Origin: Spirodela intermedia
Lineage: Eukaryota > Streptophyta > Magnoliopsida > Alismatales > Araceae
Assembly: GCA_902729315.2 (NCBI GenBank)
Contig: LR746269.1
Span: forward strand, 8,840,231 to 8,904,230
Direction of reading: 5' to 3'
DNA: 64,000 bases
The position numbers were made by a program, and so were the translations under genes. This document shows positions 23,338 to 33,584 of the stretch, one piece after another. The notes beneath the pieces were generated by a model. The model made no database searches and was not told the origin of the DNA. It saw only the letters and a program-made list of their open reading frames with translations. Position 1 is the first letter of the stretch; the number at the start of each line of letters is the position of its first letter.

Positions 23338-25155
23338 TCAGTTAGAAGAAAGAGACCTGCAAGTGAACCCGTCCACGACGAGCTTTCTCACAGCATCTCT
23401 AAGTTTGTAGTAGTCGTCCGCCACGTTGTAAACCTGGTGGGAGATTCTGGCGTACGCAGCTGTACGGTTTATGGGTTCCAGGGGCCCATCGTCGCCTTCC
23501 TTTGGGGAGTTGTAGTAAATGGGGACCTCGACTCGGAAAACTTCCCGCAGATGTCGCCTCAGCTTCTGCGCGTCTTTGTCGCTTGCAACGCCCAGAGAAC
23601 TGGGCAAGCCCACCATGACCATGCTGCAGGTCATTGCGGGCGGGCTGCCGAGGCAAGTCCCCCAGGCGTCGGCAAGCATCTCCCCCATTTCAAGAACCTT
23701 CTCGTGGTTTCTCCTGGTGATACCCGCGACACCCCCTTCGAATCTGTTCACGAAGTCCACCGCGTCGGGGACGACGAGCTGCACGGTGTAGTCCCGGGCT
23801 CCGACCCAGCCGCTCTCCATCGGCAGACCCTTCCCGTACTCGCTGGACACGACCGGGTGGTGAAGATCCGGCGAGGTGGGAGACTTCCGGCAGTAGAGGA
23901 ACGCGGCCGACGGCGGGCAGAAGAACCACTTGTACAGGTTGCTCGCGTAGAAATCGGCACCAATTTCCTTCATGTCCACCTCCACATTCCCAATTGCGTG
24001 TGCCGCATCGACAAACACCTGGACCCAATCATCACCAATATAGTGAATTCAAATCCACTCATCCATGGAAGTACAATTTGAAATCCGTTCATCCATGGAA
24101 GTACAATTTGAAATCCGTTCATTCATGGAAGTACAATTTGAAATCCGTTCATCCATGGAAGCATAATTTGAAAGCCGCTCATCCATTGAAGAACAATCAG
24201 AAATCCTTTCATCCACCAAATTGAAAATTGAAATTCAATCCATGACGGGAGATAAACGGCACCATACGTGTTCGACGCCTTCCTCCCGACAGATCTTCGT
24301 CAGCCGCTTCACCGGAATGACGACGCTGGGCATCGAGGTGATGTGGTCGATCACGGCCAGGCGAACCTTCCTTCTGCCCCCGTCCTTGGCCGCCTCCAGA
24401 GCCTTCCTGAACTGGACCACCACCTCCTCCTCCGACTTAACCGGGAACGGCAGCGGCACCTCCACCACGTTACCCCCCGCGCGAGCCACGTATGCCTGCG
24501 CCGACTTCTTCACTGATCCGTAGGCGTAGTGGAGCATCACTATGGAGTCGCCTTTCTCGTACACCCCCTCGTAGAACGCCCGCTGGACGTGCTGGAACAC
24601 GATGGCGGCGGCGGTCGTGGCGTTGTCGACGATGGACACCTCCTCCACGTATTCGGCGTTGATGAGCGATCGAATCACCTGGCGCGACCTGAGGATGGAC
24701 GGCTGGAGCACGTCATAGAAGAAGGCCTCCGGATGCCTGAGCCACAGTTCCTGCAGCCGTTTCTGCGCCGCCAGAACCGACGCCGGGCAGCTCCCGAAGC
24801 TCCCATTGTTCACTCGCGCAATCCCCCGGTCGTGGTGGCCGAACTCCTGACGTATCTCCTCCGCGCTGATCGGGAACTTCCGCAGCTTCTTCGAAACCCT
24901 ACGGTCATCCCCCTCCCCGTTGACGACCACACCAACGTCCTCGTGGCGCCCGTTGGCGACTACGCCGTCGCCCCGGTGGCCGTTGACGGCGATGCGATCG
25001 ACGGCCATGGCAGCCACCTTGGGGAGATCCGGAGCCATCAGCCACCTGATCGGACCTTCCTCCTCCGCTGCCTCTTCAGCCGGCGGCGATGGCGAGGGGA
25101 GGGAGGGTACGAGGAAGAAGAAAGAAGATGGAAGGGGCATCGACGCATCTTCCAC
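23338..25155 (-). CDS. L-cysteine desulfhydrase (PLP-dependent, LCD-type)
   Basis: Exons 25155-24268 and 24018-23338 join in phase 0 to 522 aa, or 483 aa from the internal Met at 25038 (MAPDLPKV). The shorter form is nearer the family length of about 450-480, and the extra 39 residues could be a leader or 5' UTR. It is a class-V aminotransferase-fold enzyme related to At3g62130. Signatures are 'HHDRGIARVNNGSFGSCPASVLAAQ', 'DNATTAAAIVFQHV', 'VFVDAAHAIGNVEVDMKEIGADFY' and the PLP-lysine region 'SNLYKWFFCP' (Lys 326 in the long form). The reaction is L-cysteine to hydrogen sulfide, ammonia and pyruvate, so the enzyme would act in sulfide signalling and cysteine homeostasis. The only coding intron carries a perfect-period 30-bp repeat. 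Confidence 0.9.
24041..24220. repeat. Six-unit 30-bp tandem repeat in the desulfhydrase intron
   Basis: Units begin at 24041, 24071, 24101, 24131, 24161 and 24191 with consensus 'gtacaatttgaaatccgttc' followed by 'atccatggaa'. The central units are nearly identical and the outer ones diverged, typical of expansion from the middle. The array occupies 180 of the intron's 249 bp. The plus-strand open frame seen here is a by-product of the 30-bp (ten-codon) period. Confidence 0.95.
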
Positions 25156-26210
25156 TTGCTCTTTTTTCTAACAATTATTTAAATGCCGGCGGGAAGGTGG
25201 GCCCACTCCCCTCGCACTTTCACCCTCTTTCCCGCTTTTTTATCTTACATCATATTATATTTTAATATTATATGTTATCTTATTTTATATTATTATTTGG
25301 ATGTATATTCGCCGTTGCAAGCAAGAGGGGGTTTCTCGACGGGCTGGGCCGGTCCGGGCCCGTTTGTGTTTCATCCGATTCGGCCGAGAATGGGCTTCGG
25401 GCCGAAATAAACGGCCCGAAACCAGAATATTATACAACATTTAATATAACAATCAATTATGATCTTTTGGCGTAGGGGAACCTTTCGTGCATTCAGTGGG
25501 CAGGGTAGTGGGCCCCGTGGGCAGGATTTTACTTTTCCGAGAGTGCTGATAATAAATAGTGAGTGGGGTCCCATGGGCAGGATTTACTTTTTCTGGGGGG
25601 CTGAATAATAAATAGCAAGTGGCCCCCTTTCGTGGAGAGTCAACTTAACAGAAAAACACCTTTTTTCCGCTCTGAACGCGGCGCGCGTGAGGGGGAACTG
25701 ATATCGTCACGAGAGTTAACCTAGTCCGTAGCATACTAAAGCATAAAACCACCCCTCTCTCTCTCTCTCTCTCTCTGAGGATTATCCAGACGGGAAGCAT
25801 GTTGACTTCTGTCAAGGTTGTATGCTCCGCGAGACAGTGGAAGTGCGTGGACCGGGGGGAAGGGAATCTCCACGTGGGTGTGAGTCAGGCGATGTCCGCC
25901 CATTGGACGTACGTGCGGTAATTTAGAGTCGTGAGGGGATAAGGGTGTTCTTTAACGATGATGAGCCACGTGGAGCCGGCGAGCAGCTCCGATTTATTGG
26001 GCGGGTCCCGCACTCTCTCTCTCTCTCTCTCTAAAAAATCACGAAATTATCCTGACGATCCCACTTCCGTAATCGAGAATTGCGTCTCCTAATGTAATAA
26101 TAATAATGAGCAAAATATGAACGAGATATATGCGGATATTTAATAATGGCCGATGATATATTTAAACTCTCCAAAGACTTCAATTTTTTTCGAGAGAATA
26201 TTCACAAAAG
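25156..26210. other. 5' flank of the desulfhydrase gene, no gene recognised
   Basis: GC-poor from 25230 to 25300, then a two-copy direct repeat at about 25500-25625 (unit about 65 bp, shared core 'gggcaggatttactttttc' and 'aataataaatag'). (CT)n tracts lie at about 25755-25777 and 26012-26031, and CACGTG occurs near 25874 and 25967. No exon similarity was seen. Confidence 0.5.
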
Positions 26211-26214
26211 TTAT

Positions 26215-26640
26215 GTGACCGGCTGCCCCTCGTCTGTTGTAAAAAACGAAGACGAACCCATGAAAGCAGAAACCGATGGTGAGGGGAGGGGGGTCGTTGA
26301 CTTGTGATCGGAGGTCAACCGACCTTCACATCGTAGAAACTCCCCCATGCTGTGTCAATCCTGCTTCTTCTGGCCTGTTGGAAAAAAACGAAGACGAACC
26401 CATGAAAGGAAAGTCGACGACCAGAATGGGTGGGGTGGGGGGTGCTCATTGACTTATGAATGGGAGACCCACCAACCTTCACATCTCAGAAACTCCTCCA
26501 TGGCTTTGTTAATCCTGCTTCCCCTGGCCTGTTGGAAAAAAACGAAGACGAACCCATGAATGCAAAAGCCGGTGAACAGATGGAGGGAGGCGCTGACTTG
26601 TGAATGGGAGGCCAACCAACCTTCACACCAACGGCCATGG
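26215..26640. repeat. Tandem array duplicating the terminal intron-exon segment of the L7Ae-like gene
   Basis: Three units with acceptor positions 26529/26528, 26375/26374 and 26234/26233 (minus strand), spaced 154 and 141 bp. Each has the same order on the minus strand: a 'tgtgaag/gttgg' donor-like element, 'ttcatgggttcgtcttcg', a T-rich tract, 'ccaacag' (or 'acaacag') and a copy of the short exon beginning 'gccagg.gaagcaggatt'. The first copy encodes the gene's C-terminus, the second is degenerate but keeps acceptor and exon sequence, and the third is more diverged. Confidence 0.85.
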
Positions 26641-26958
26641 CTGTCTTGAGTTTGACCAGTTCGCCGAGTCGGAGGGAGCCTCCTCCGTAGTCCCTGACGG
26701 GGACCACCGGGACTCCAAGGGAATTCGCCAGAGTCGGGATGTGGTGGGTGAGGTATCTCGGGGTGCAGTCAGAGGCCACAAGGACGGCCTACGTTCCCGG
26801 AAATGAACATACATCCAATGATAAATATATAAACTGCGCGCGGACGGTAGCAGCGTCCAGACACAGATAAATAGATAAAAATGATGCATGTCTCAAGATA
26901 TTCCATTAATGGTAAGAAGGATAGCCATGAGCTAGGCACCCTCTCCTCCATTAATGGT

Positions 26959-27004
<46 letters not shown>

Positions 27005-28139
27005 ATATTCCCTTGACTTGGAAACCCAATACACATATCAAACTTCGATGGGTTTTCAGGCAAAAAACGTCAGATTAGACTCCATTTTTTAATGGAAAAT
27101 ATATCAAACTTTGCTGGGTCTCTAATGAGGAACAATTTTGCATGGCATATTCTTCAAAATACTCCAAAAATGGCAAGGAGGATAGCCCGTATGCTCATAT
27201 GTTAGAGAGAGAGAGAGAGAGAGCAGATAATAATGCCATGTAGACCTGAGTCTCAGGAAAAAAAAATATAGTGTTCGATAAATTAATTAATGGCTAAGTG
27301 ATGGAAGTATTGCGGAAAGGGGCATGATTGATGTTTAGGGTGAGCTGATTACTCAAGCTACCTTTGAACAGCGAAGAATGTATCATCATCTCTACATATA
27401 AATGGCAAAACTAAAGGCTTGGCCTCAGTTCGATTGAGGGAACTCTGACAGATAAACGTAACGAAGAAATACCGATCGATGAGGTGATGAATGTGCTAAA
27501 AAAGGCAAGCACGCTCCAAGTGTTCTCAACAACAGAAGGGAATGGCGGGACGAATAGTGGGAATCAGCAGCCAACCTGAAGAGAGACGAGAGGACTTGGG
27601 CGATGATGAATTGCGGCGGAGTCCTTTTCAGCTTGAAGACCTTTCTCCTTCCTGGACATTCTCTCGAGCACCCGGGTGACGTCATTGATGCCGATGGCAA
27701 ACTGTTGCTGTACCCAGATGATTAGATGTCAATGGAGGAGTTTCTGATGGGAAGAATCTGAATCAAGGGATTAGTCCGAGCTAAAAAAGTTTCAGACGGT
27801 TTTTTTTTTTTCCCCTCCCTTCTTCTTTGATGTAATCGTGCCCAATTCAGCAATTCGTCATCGGCCAGCACTGCGATTAGGAGGTGGTGCGGATAACGAA
27901 CACTGAATCTTTTCCCGTTTGGAGTAAGATCGCAGGTGACGATCAAGGGTAGATAAATTCAAGAGAAATTCCATCCTATTCTAGCAATGTTTTGGATAGA
28001 GGAAAAGAAATATGAAAACCAGAAGTGCCTTGTTCATCGTTTTACCATTACCTTGGTCCAGATTTTATCCGGGATTCCACCCTTCGACAGTCTCTCCAGC
28101 TCAACCTCTCTAGACGTACCAGGGAGAAAGAACGAGGGT

Positions 28140-28174
<35 letters not shown>

Positions 28175-28504
28175 ACATCAGAATCCTCTCCACGGAAGGA
28201 ATGAAGAAATGATAACCAGAATGAGAAGAAAAGAAGAAGAATCTACGAGAGGGCTCCCTGACCTGCCGATCATCTGCAACATCTCAGTAAGCTTCTTCCC
28301 CTGGACGCACTCAGCCCTGGACCTGGATGATAGGAGACATCTCCAGGGGTCAAAACGAGGGTAAAACGCAAAGGTTATAAGCGATAAAACGCAAGGATTG
28401 AGGCTAAAAGAGATTTTCCCCCACTGTTCTTGACCATCATGGCAGGCGGCAGCAAGGGTCGTCGAAGGTGGCCTCTTGGACTCCCCCCTGTTCTTCCTCC
28501 CCAT
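26454..28504 (-). CDS. Ribosomal protein L7Ae/L30e/S12e/Gadd45-fold RNA-binding protein
   Basis: Exons 28504-28263, 28109-28052, 27707-27576, 26788-26621 and 26528-26454 join in phase to 224 aa. The L7Ae-like core is spread over exons 2-4: 'GGIPDKIWTKQQFAIGINDVTRVLERM', then 'AVLVASDCTPRYLTHHIPTLANSLGVPVVPVRD', then 'GSLRLGELVKLKTAMAVGVK'. This layout matches a plant L7Ae-family protein, possibly an RNase P/MRP Rpp38-like subunit, that would bind kink-turn RNA. It is not the canonical NHP2 or SNU13. The N-terminus is least certain: exon 1 is given as one open stretch from the Met at 28504, but an unrecognised intron is possible before 'AECVQGKKLTEML'. The last exon, starting ARGSRINKAMEEFL, lies in a tandem array and appears to read into former intron sequence. 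A telo-box (AAACCCTAG, 28546-28554) lies just upstream. Confidence 0.8.
26961..27001. repeat. (GA)n microsatellite
   Basis: A pure GA run of about 41 bp inside intron 3 of the L7Ae-like gene. It is one of more than 25 (GA)n/(CT)n runs in the window. Confidence 0.95.
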
Positions 28505-28545
28505 CGCCTCCGAACCTCACCGACAGCTCTCGGAAAACCTTCAAT

Positions 28546-28554
28546 AAACCCTAG
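28546..28554. promoter_or_regulatory. Telo-box upstream of the L7Ae-like gene
   Basis: AAACCCTAG lies 42 bp upstream of the predicted start codon. Telo-boxes are common in promoters of plant ribosomal-protein and ribosome-biogenesis genes, consistent with the RNA-binding role inferred for this gene. Confidence 0.5.
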
Positions 28555-28899
28555 AAAGAACCCGACACGTCTCCTCCCCTCTCGCCGGCGACTCTCCTTC
28601 CCACTTGCCCAAGCGGCACTCCGGTGAGCCTTCAGAAGGTAAGGGAAGGAGAGAGGGGGATGAGTTTGTGTAGGGCTAGGGAGAATATTCACAAATTTTG
28701 TGTTAAATAAGATAATTCTTAGGTTTCTAATAGCATAATGGAAACCTAAAAGGCTTGTTTAGGAGGCTAGGGATTTAAGTAACACTACATTAGATGAATG
28801 TATGGGTTATAAGAAGTATTTCCCTAAAAATGAAAAATATTTTTAGTGAATCAAGTTCGATTGAAGAAGATCCTACAGTCTTTTCTAAATAATTTAGGA

Positions 28900-31025
28900 A
28901 GATATTGAGCATGAGAAGGAGAGAAAAATATAAAAATTGACTATATTCTCAATCTAGTTCAAAGAAAGCTAAGAAAATTACTATAAATGTAATAGACCAT
29001 GTTACTTCAAGGCTCATTGTCTAAAGATGAAAAGTGAGCAAACTAAAAGAACAATGGCCATGGCAATGACATGAAGTGGAAATGAAGTTTTGCTCAGACA
29101 AAGAAGAAGTACACATATGTATGACAACAGAAAAAAGATAAGGTACAGTCAAGAATTAAATCTAAATTGTCTAAGGATAAGATTATATTTACTTGTGATG
29201 AATCAATTACTGTATTTAAGACTCTTAAAATATATACAAAAAATAAAAAAAAATAATTTTGAAAAAGAAAATGAAAATTAAGGAAATATTGTGTGGATCC
29301 TCAAACCAAACATTCTTTGTTAGCAGTAAAACTTTTTGATTTGAATTCAACCTATTTGAAGCTATGTATATGAGAAAAATATGAATATAATTTTTAGAGG
29401 TCAATGGTCATTATCAAGAAATGAAGGAATGGGGTATTTCTTAGGGATGAAAAAATAATCATGAGACAAAATAAAATTAATAAGACATATAGGCTCACTC
29501 GTAAACATGAAAACACATATTTGAGACAAGGACTTAAAATTGAACATTTAGGTATATTCCCAAGGGTAGACGTACAATGCTGAGGAAAGATATTTAAAAT
29601 TAAAATTATTAGAGATGTATACATTCCTAGATCTAAAATTAATATTTATAGGCCTGAAGAAACTTGGGTCCCCTTAAAAAAAAAGTTATTTTCTACAAGA
29701 CCTCCAAGATATAAATAGAATATTTTTGATCAAAGGATAGAGTATGAAAAATAGATAACTTCAAATTGATGTAATAAGTATAATATATGTTTTAGATATT
29801 GAATGTTTTAGTGAGTTGACTAGTAAATATTATAGGAGTAGATAAAATAGAGACGAAATGATGTAGAACATATAATTATTTTGGATCCCATACATCTCAC
29901 TTTCATGATTAGATTTTTGGAATATTATATTCATGATATTTTGATGATGACAAAAAAAAATATAAGATCAATTAAAATGATCAGATTATACCTTATTCTA
30001 AGTATGCACGATATGAGGATAAACATGGAAGTTATTATATATAATATTAATAAATATTTAGATAATAATTCATTGTAGATTAAAAATGTAGAATTTATAC
30101 AAATGGTTGATTTCGTCATTAAATAATCATATTACATATTGTTGTGGAAAGCATCAATATGTAAAAAATATGTCATCATGATCAAAATCATGATTATGAC
30201 ATCAAAATCAACAAAATATTAAGAAATAAAATTTTGATATGAATGTTTATCCACCATGCGTTCATAATATTAAAGTATTACTTTCAAATTATTTGGATAT
30301 CAATTTAATTGATTGTACGCATATAGCTTATTCATTCAAATAGTATTTTTTTGAATATCAATAGATATACTTTGTAATATATTCTTGACATCATGAATCA
30401 CTAAAAGTTATACTCTTTATAATTCAATCCATTAAAAACTCAAAACAAGTTTATTTGAATAAAGTGAATAGAGTATTATGTTATTTGAAAGGAATAGTAT
30501 GCATAGATATTTTATTATAAAATAATGAAAATATAAATATTGAAATCTTTATCAATGTTGAGTATGCAAGACCAATAATTCATAGAAGATCCATCTCTCG
30601 CTAATGTACACTTCTAAGTGGAAATCTTGTCATGAGATGTAATAAGAAACATTAGGTAGTGAGGAAATCAAGTAAAGAGGTTGAATTTAGAGCAATGACC
30701 CACAATATACGTGAAGTACTTTAGGTGAAGGGCATTCTAGAAGATTTGAAAATTTGATGGAGTGCTCTTATCACTTTTTTTTGCAATAGCAAATCAACCA
30801 TCAGCATAACTTAGAACCCACTACAACATAATTATATGAAGCACATATAGATTGATTGTCATTTCCCTTGGGAGAAATTAGAAAGTGGGTTTACATAAAT
30901 GAATACCATACCTTTCATCACATGATCAATAGGCGAATATGCTCACCCAAGGCTTGAGTAAGTTAATATTCAAGAGAATTGTCTCCAAGTTGAATATGGA
31001 TGGCATTCACTCACTAGTTTGATAG
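28900..31025 (+). mobile_element. Decayed Ty1/copia retrotransposon (gag zinc knuckle to RNase H)
   Basis: On the plus strand, 28987-29070 translates to 'YKCNRPCYFKAHCLKMKSEQTK', a gag CCHC zinc knuckle with its first Cys and the Gly-His step altered. From about 29100 to 30500 the DNA is AT-rich and heavily decayed. Around 30555-30915 interrupted text matches copia RNase H ('ARPIIHRRSISR', 'SGNLVM', 'EVEFRAMTHNIREVL', 'FCNSKSTISI', 'HNYMKHI'). Around 30925-31020 it reads like the C-terminal pol end ('ANMLTQGLSKLIFKRIVSKLNMDGIHSLV'), directly before the LTR-like block. Stops are frequent, so it is inactive. No 5' LTR or primer-binding site was recognised, so it is probably 5'-truncated. Confidence 0.75.
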
Positions 31026-31480
31026 AGAATGTCAAATCAATTTATAAGTTTACCTTTTATTTTTAGAATTATATTTATGCCTTGCAGTTTTTTAGAAACA
31101 TTCTTATGACCTAATTTGGGCTTCAATAGACCCACCGCCTCATTATGTAAGTGGTAGGGTATAAATGCAAAAGACATTCAATAAGATAAGTCATTCCAAT
31201 CTTTCTCCTCTCTTCTATTCACACAACACCATCCTCTAGTGATCTAGGGTTTTGCCGACATCTCAATTTTCAAGAACATTTGAAAATTAATGTTACCCCC
31301 TAAGGAGTGTTTAAGTTTTTGTATGCACATCTGCCATGGTTGCGTATGTTCCGGTGAAAAATGTGTTGTATCAATTAGAGGCGATTTATGTACACTAGCA
31401 TGGTTGTGGTTGTTTCAAGGAAGATGTATATCATCAATCGGACGAGAAATCTGTGCATTGGAAAATAGTATCATTTGACA
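31019..31480 (+). mobile_element. Putative 3' LTR of the copia remnant
   Basis: It begins just after the RNase H end with 'tgatagagaatgtcaaatc', like the TG(T)TAGAGAATG start of many copia LTRs. It includes 'gggtataaatgcaaaag' (TATA box) near 31158 and a CT-rich 'ctttctcctctcttct'. The right edge is uncertain, and no matching 5' LTR is present to define it. Confidence 0.5.
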
Positions 31481-32439
31481 CTTGAATGCAATTATAGAAC
31501 ACAGCATGTCGAAATGTCATCACCATGGGAGCATGTGAAGAGGAGATCTAAGAATAATTATGGCCCTGAAATCTCACAGAAATATGGGTCGTAGGTTTTC
31601 ACGGTGAATGAAGCAGGCAAAGAGAAAAATATCGAACTAAATGAAGGGGAGAGTACGTGTACGTGTACGTGTACGTGTACGTGTACGTGCAGTAAATGGG
31701 GACTATGAAGGTTGAAACCGAGAAAAATGGTAGCTGAATTTGGAAGATAATTTTTGCAATCAGTCACTCGTTTATTGAATTATTGTTTTGAATCTTCTCG
31801 AGTTCCCTTTAATGACACTTGCACGTCAGAGAATTGCCTGTTGCTCCATCCTTTTCAGCGTGAGAGAGAGAGAGAGCGGATGACCCCTTTGAGGCATACG
31901 CTCCTCCATCTCGTCTTGTCCGAGGACCATGAAATCTGACGTTGGCCCGAGAACCATGAATTTCAAAGATAGATGGATGAGAGAGAGAGTACTCTTCTTG
32001 ATGTGATAACGTCTGGGACTGGTAAAAGAGAGACCCCTTCTTTACTGCCCCCGAGGAGGCAGATGGTGGAAGGCACCTCCCGGGAGTTTGGACTCGTCGG
32101 GTTCTATTCGAGAGGATAGTCAGAGCCCTTTATATATATATATATGGAGAGAGAGAGAGAGCGACGAATCATGTCCAATCTGCAATGGCTATTGAATGAG
32201 AGGAAAATCACATCCAGGGCGTTTGGCGTGGTATAATCGAGATAGAGAGAGAAGGGGGGAGAACTAGTGAGAAAGGGGGAGGGTGAATTATAGAGATAGG
32301 GAGAGCGGACGTTCCAGAGAGAGAGAGAGAGAGAGAGAGAGATCGACAAAATGAACAAGATGACACTGGGGCCTGCTGCTGTGGGCCTCCGCAACGGAAT
32401 GAATAGGGACCTCGGTCATGGGAGGGGGGGAGTCTCCCA

Positions 32440-32470
<31 letters not shown>

Positions 32471-33584
32471 CCCCTGCATGCCCTTCCAATTGCAGCATTT
32501 AGTCCCACGACGACGCAGAGCTGGAGGGTAGAGAGGGAGTAGAGAGAGAGAGAGAGAGAGGGCTGGGGCTCTAACTCGCAAGATCTCTGTAGCTCATTTA
32601 TTGTCACCCCGAGGAGTATTCATGGCATCAAACGACTGCAGGTCAGGGCGTCTTCTCCTCCTCTTCTCATGTGCTGCATGCCTGTCGTCTTCCTCCTGCT
32701 CCTGTTCCTCTTGTTCTCCTTTCTCAGCTCCGTGGACCCCCCTGAACCGGGGATCGGGATCTTCCTCCTCTCTTCTCTGTAAATCGAGAGAGAGAGAGGC
32801 AGCAGATGGGCACGGGGACTGGCTTGTACGGGTTCTTGACTAATTTTTTCCTTGTGGGCTCGATTCCGAGCCCGCTCGCTACCACGGGCCTGAATTTTTG
32901 GAGAAATCGCGCGGGGAATCTTCAAAATCCGGACTTCGTTCTTGTGCTCGCATTATTTTTTCCTATTTTGCATTCATTTTTCGTACGCTGTATTTCTAGT
33001 TTTAGTAGGTTTATCAATCAGGTACATGCCTGGAAATGAAGGCTATTTTGACGGAGGTGAAGTAACTCTCCTCACCCCCCCCCCCCGGCTCCCGCGGCAA
33101 TCAGGCTGAATTCCCTCCGCCGTTTTTCACATTTAAGGAATTGGGCACGGGCTTGACGGATTTTCCTGCCGGAATCAGCGCTTTCCTCGGTGGGATGTCG
33201 TCGTCTTGTACCTCTCGGAGGGGGAAGGGGGCGCCTCTGATTGAGGCGGACTGCTTGGGGAGCTGAAAGCAGAAGCCGGAGGGTGGAGCGGTTCTCTGCT
33301 CGGAGAAGCGGCGGCGGCGGCGCGCTCTATGGGTCTGCTCCCCGTGGCCCGTCGGGGAGGGACCCTTCTTGCTTTCCTCGGGGATCTCTAGCTGCGGCGC
33401 CACCGCCCTCCCGCAGACGACGAACTCTGGTCGCCGGTGCCTGGGGTCGTCGCGAGGTTCCCGTCATTGGTCCTGCTGCTCCCGCTGATCTGCTAAGCCG
33501 CGGCGGCGGAATAGAAGTAGGGCTGCTGTTCTTGGGATTCCTTTTTTAGGGGCTTCTATCAGCGAGGAATCACGCTCTGGTATT
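31481..33584. other. Intergenic DNA rich in (GA)n/(CT)n tracts, no gene recognised
   Basis: It includes a hexanucleotide array at about 31652-31688, several (GA)n/(CT)n runs at about 32147-32160, 32317-32341, 32441-32469 and 32541-32560, and a C run near 33077-33087. Frames at 32601-33039 and 33101-33403 have neither splice context nor family similarity. The 3' part is probably the promoter and 5' UTR of the GH28 gene. Confidence 0.5.
31652..31688. repeat. Hexanucleotide microsatellite (TACGTG)n
   Basis: About six copies of 'tacgtg' in a row. Each unit contains an ACGTG core, the core of ABRE/G-box-type sites, so the array is also a run of potential bZIP sites about 1.9 kb upstream of the GH28 gene. 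Confidence 0.9.

Noticed and set aside
23994-24224. Plus-strand 76-codon frame with a ten-residue repeat
   Set aside because: It is the intronic 30-bp minisatellite; the period of ten codons keeps one frame open.
31290-31478. 62-codon frame after the copia relic
   Set aside because: It overlaps the LTR-like block and has no similarity to a known protein.
32601-33403. Possible small secreted-peptide genes on either strand
   Set aside because: No CLE, RALF or other peptide motif is present, and the Ser/Cys-rich and Lys/Arg-rich text is low complexity beside CT repeats.
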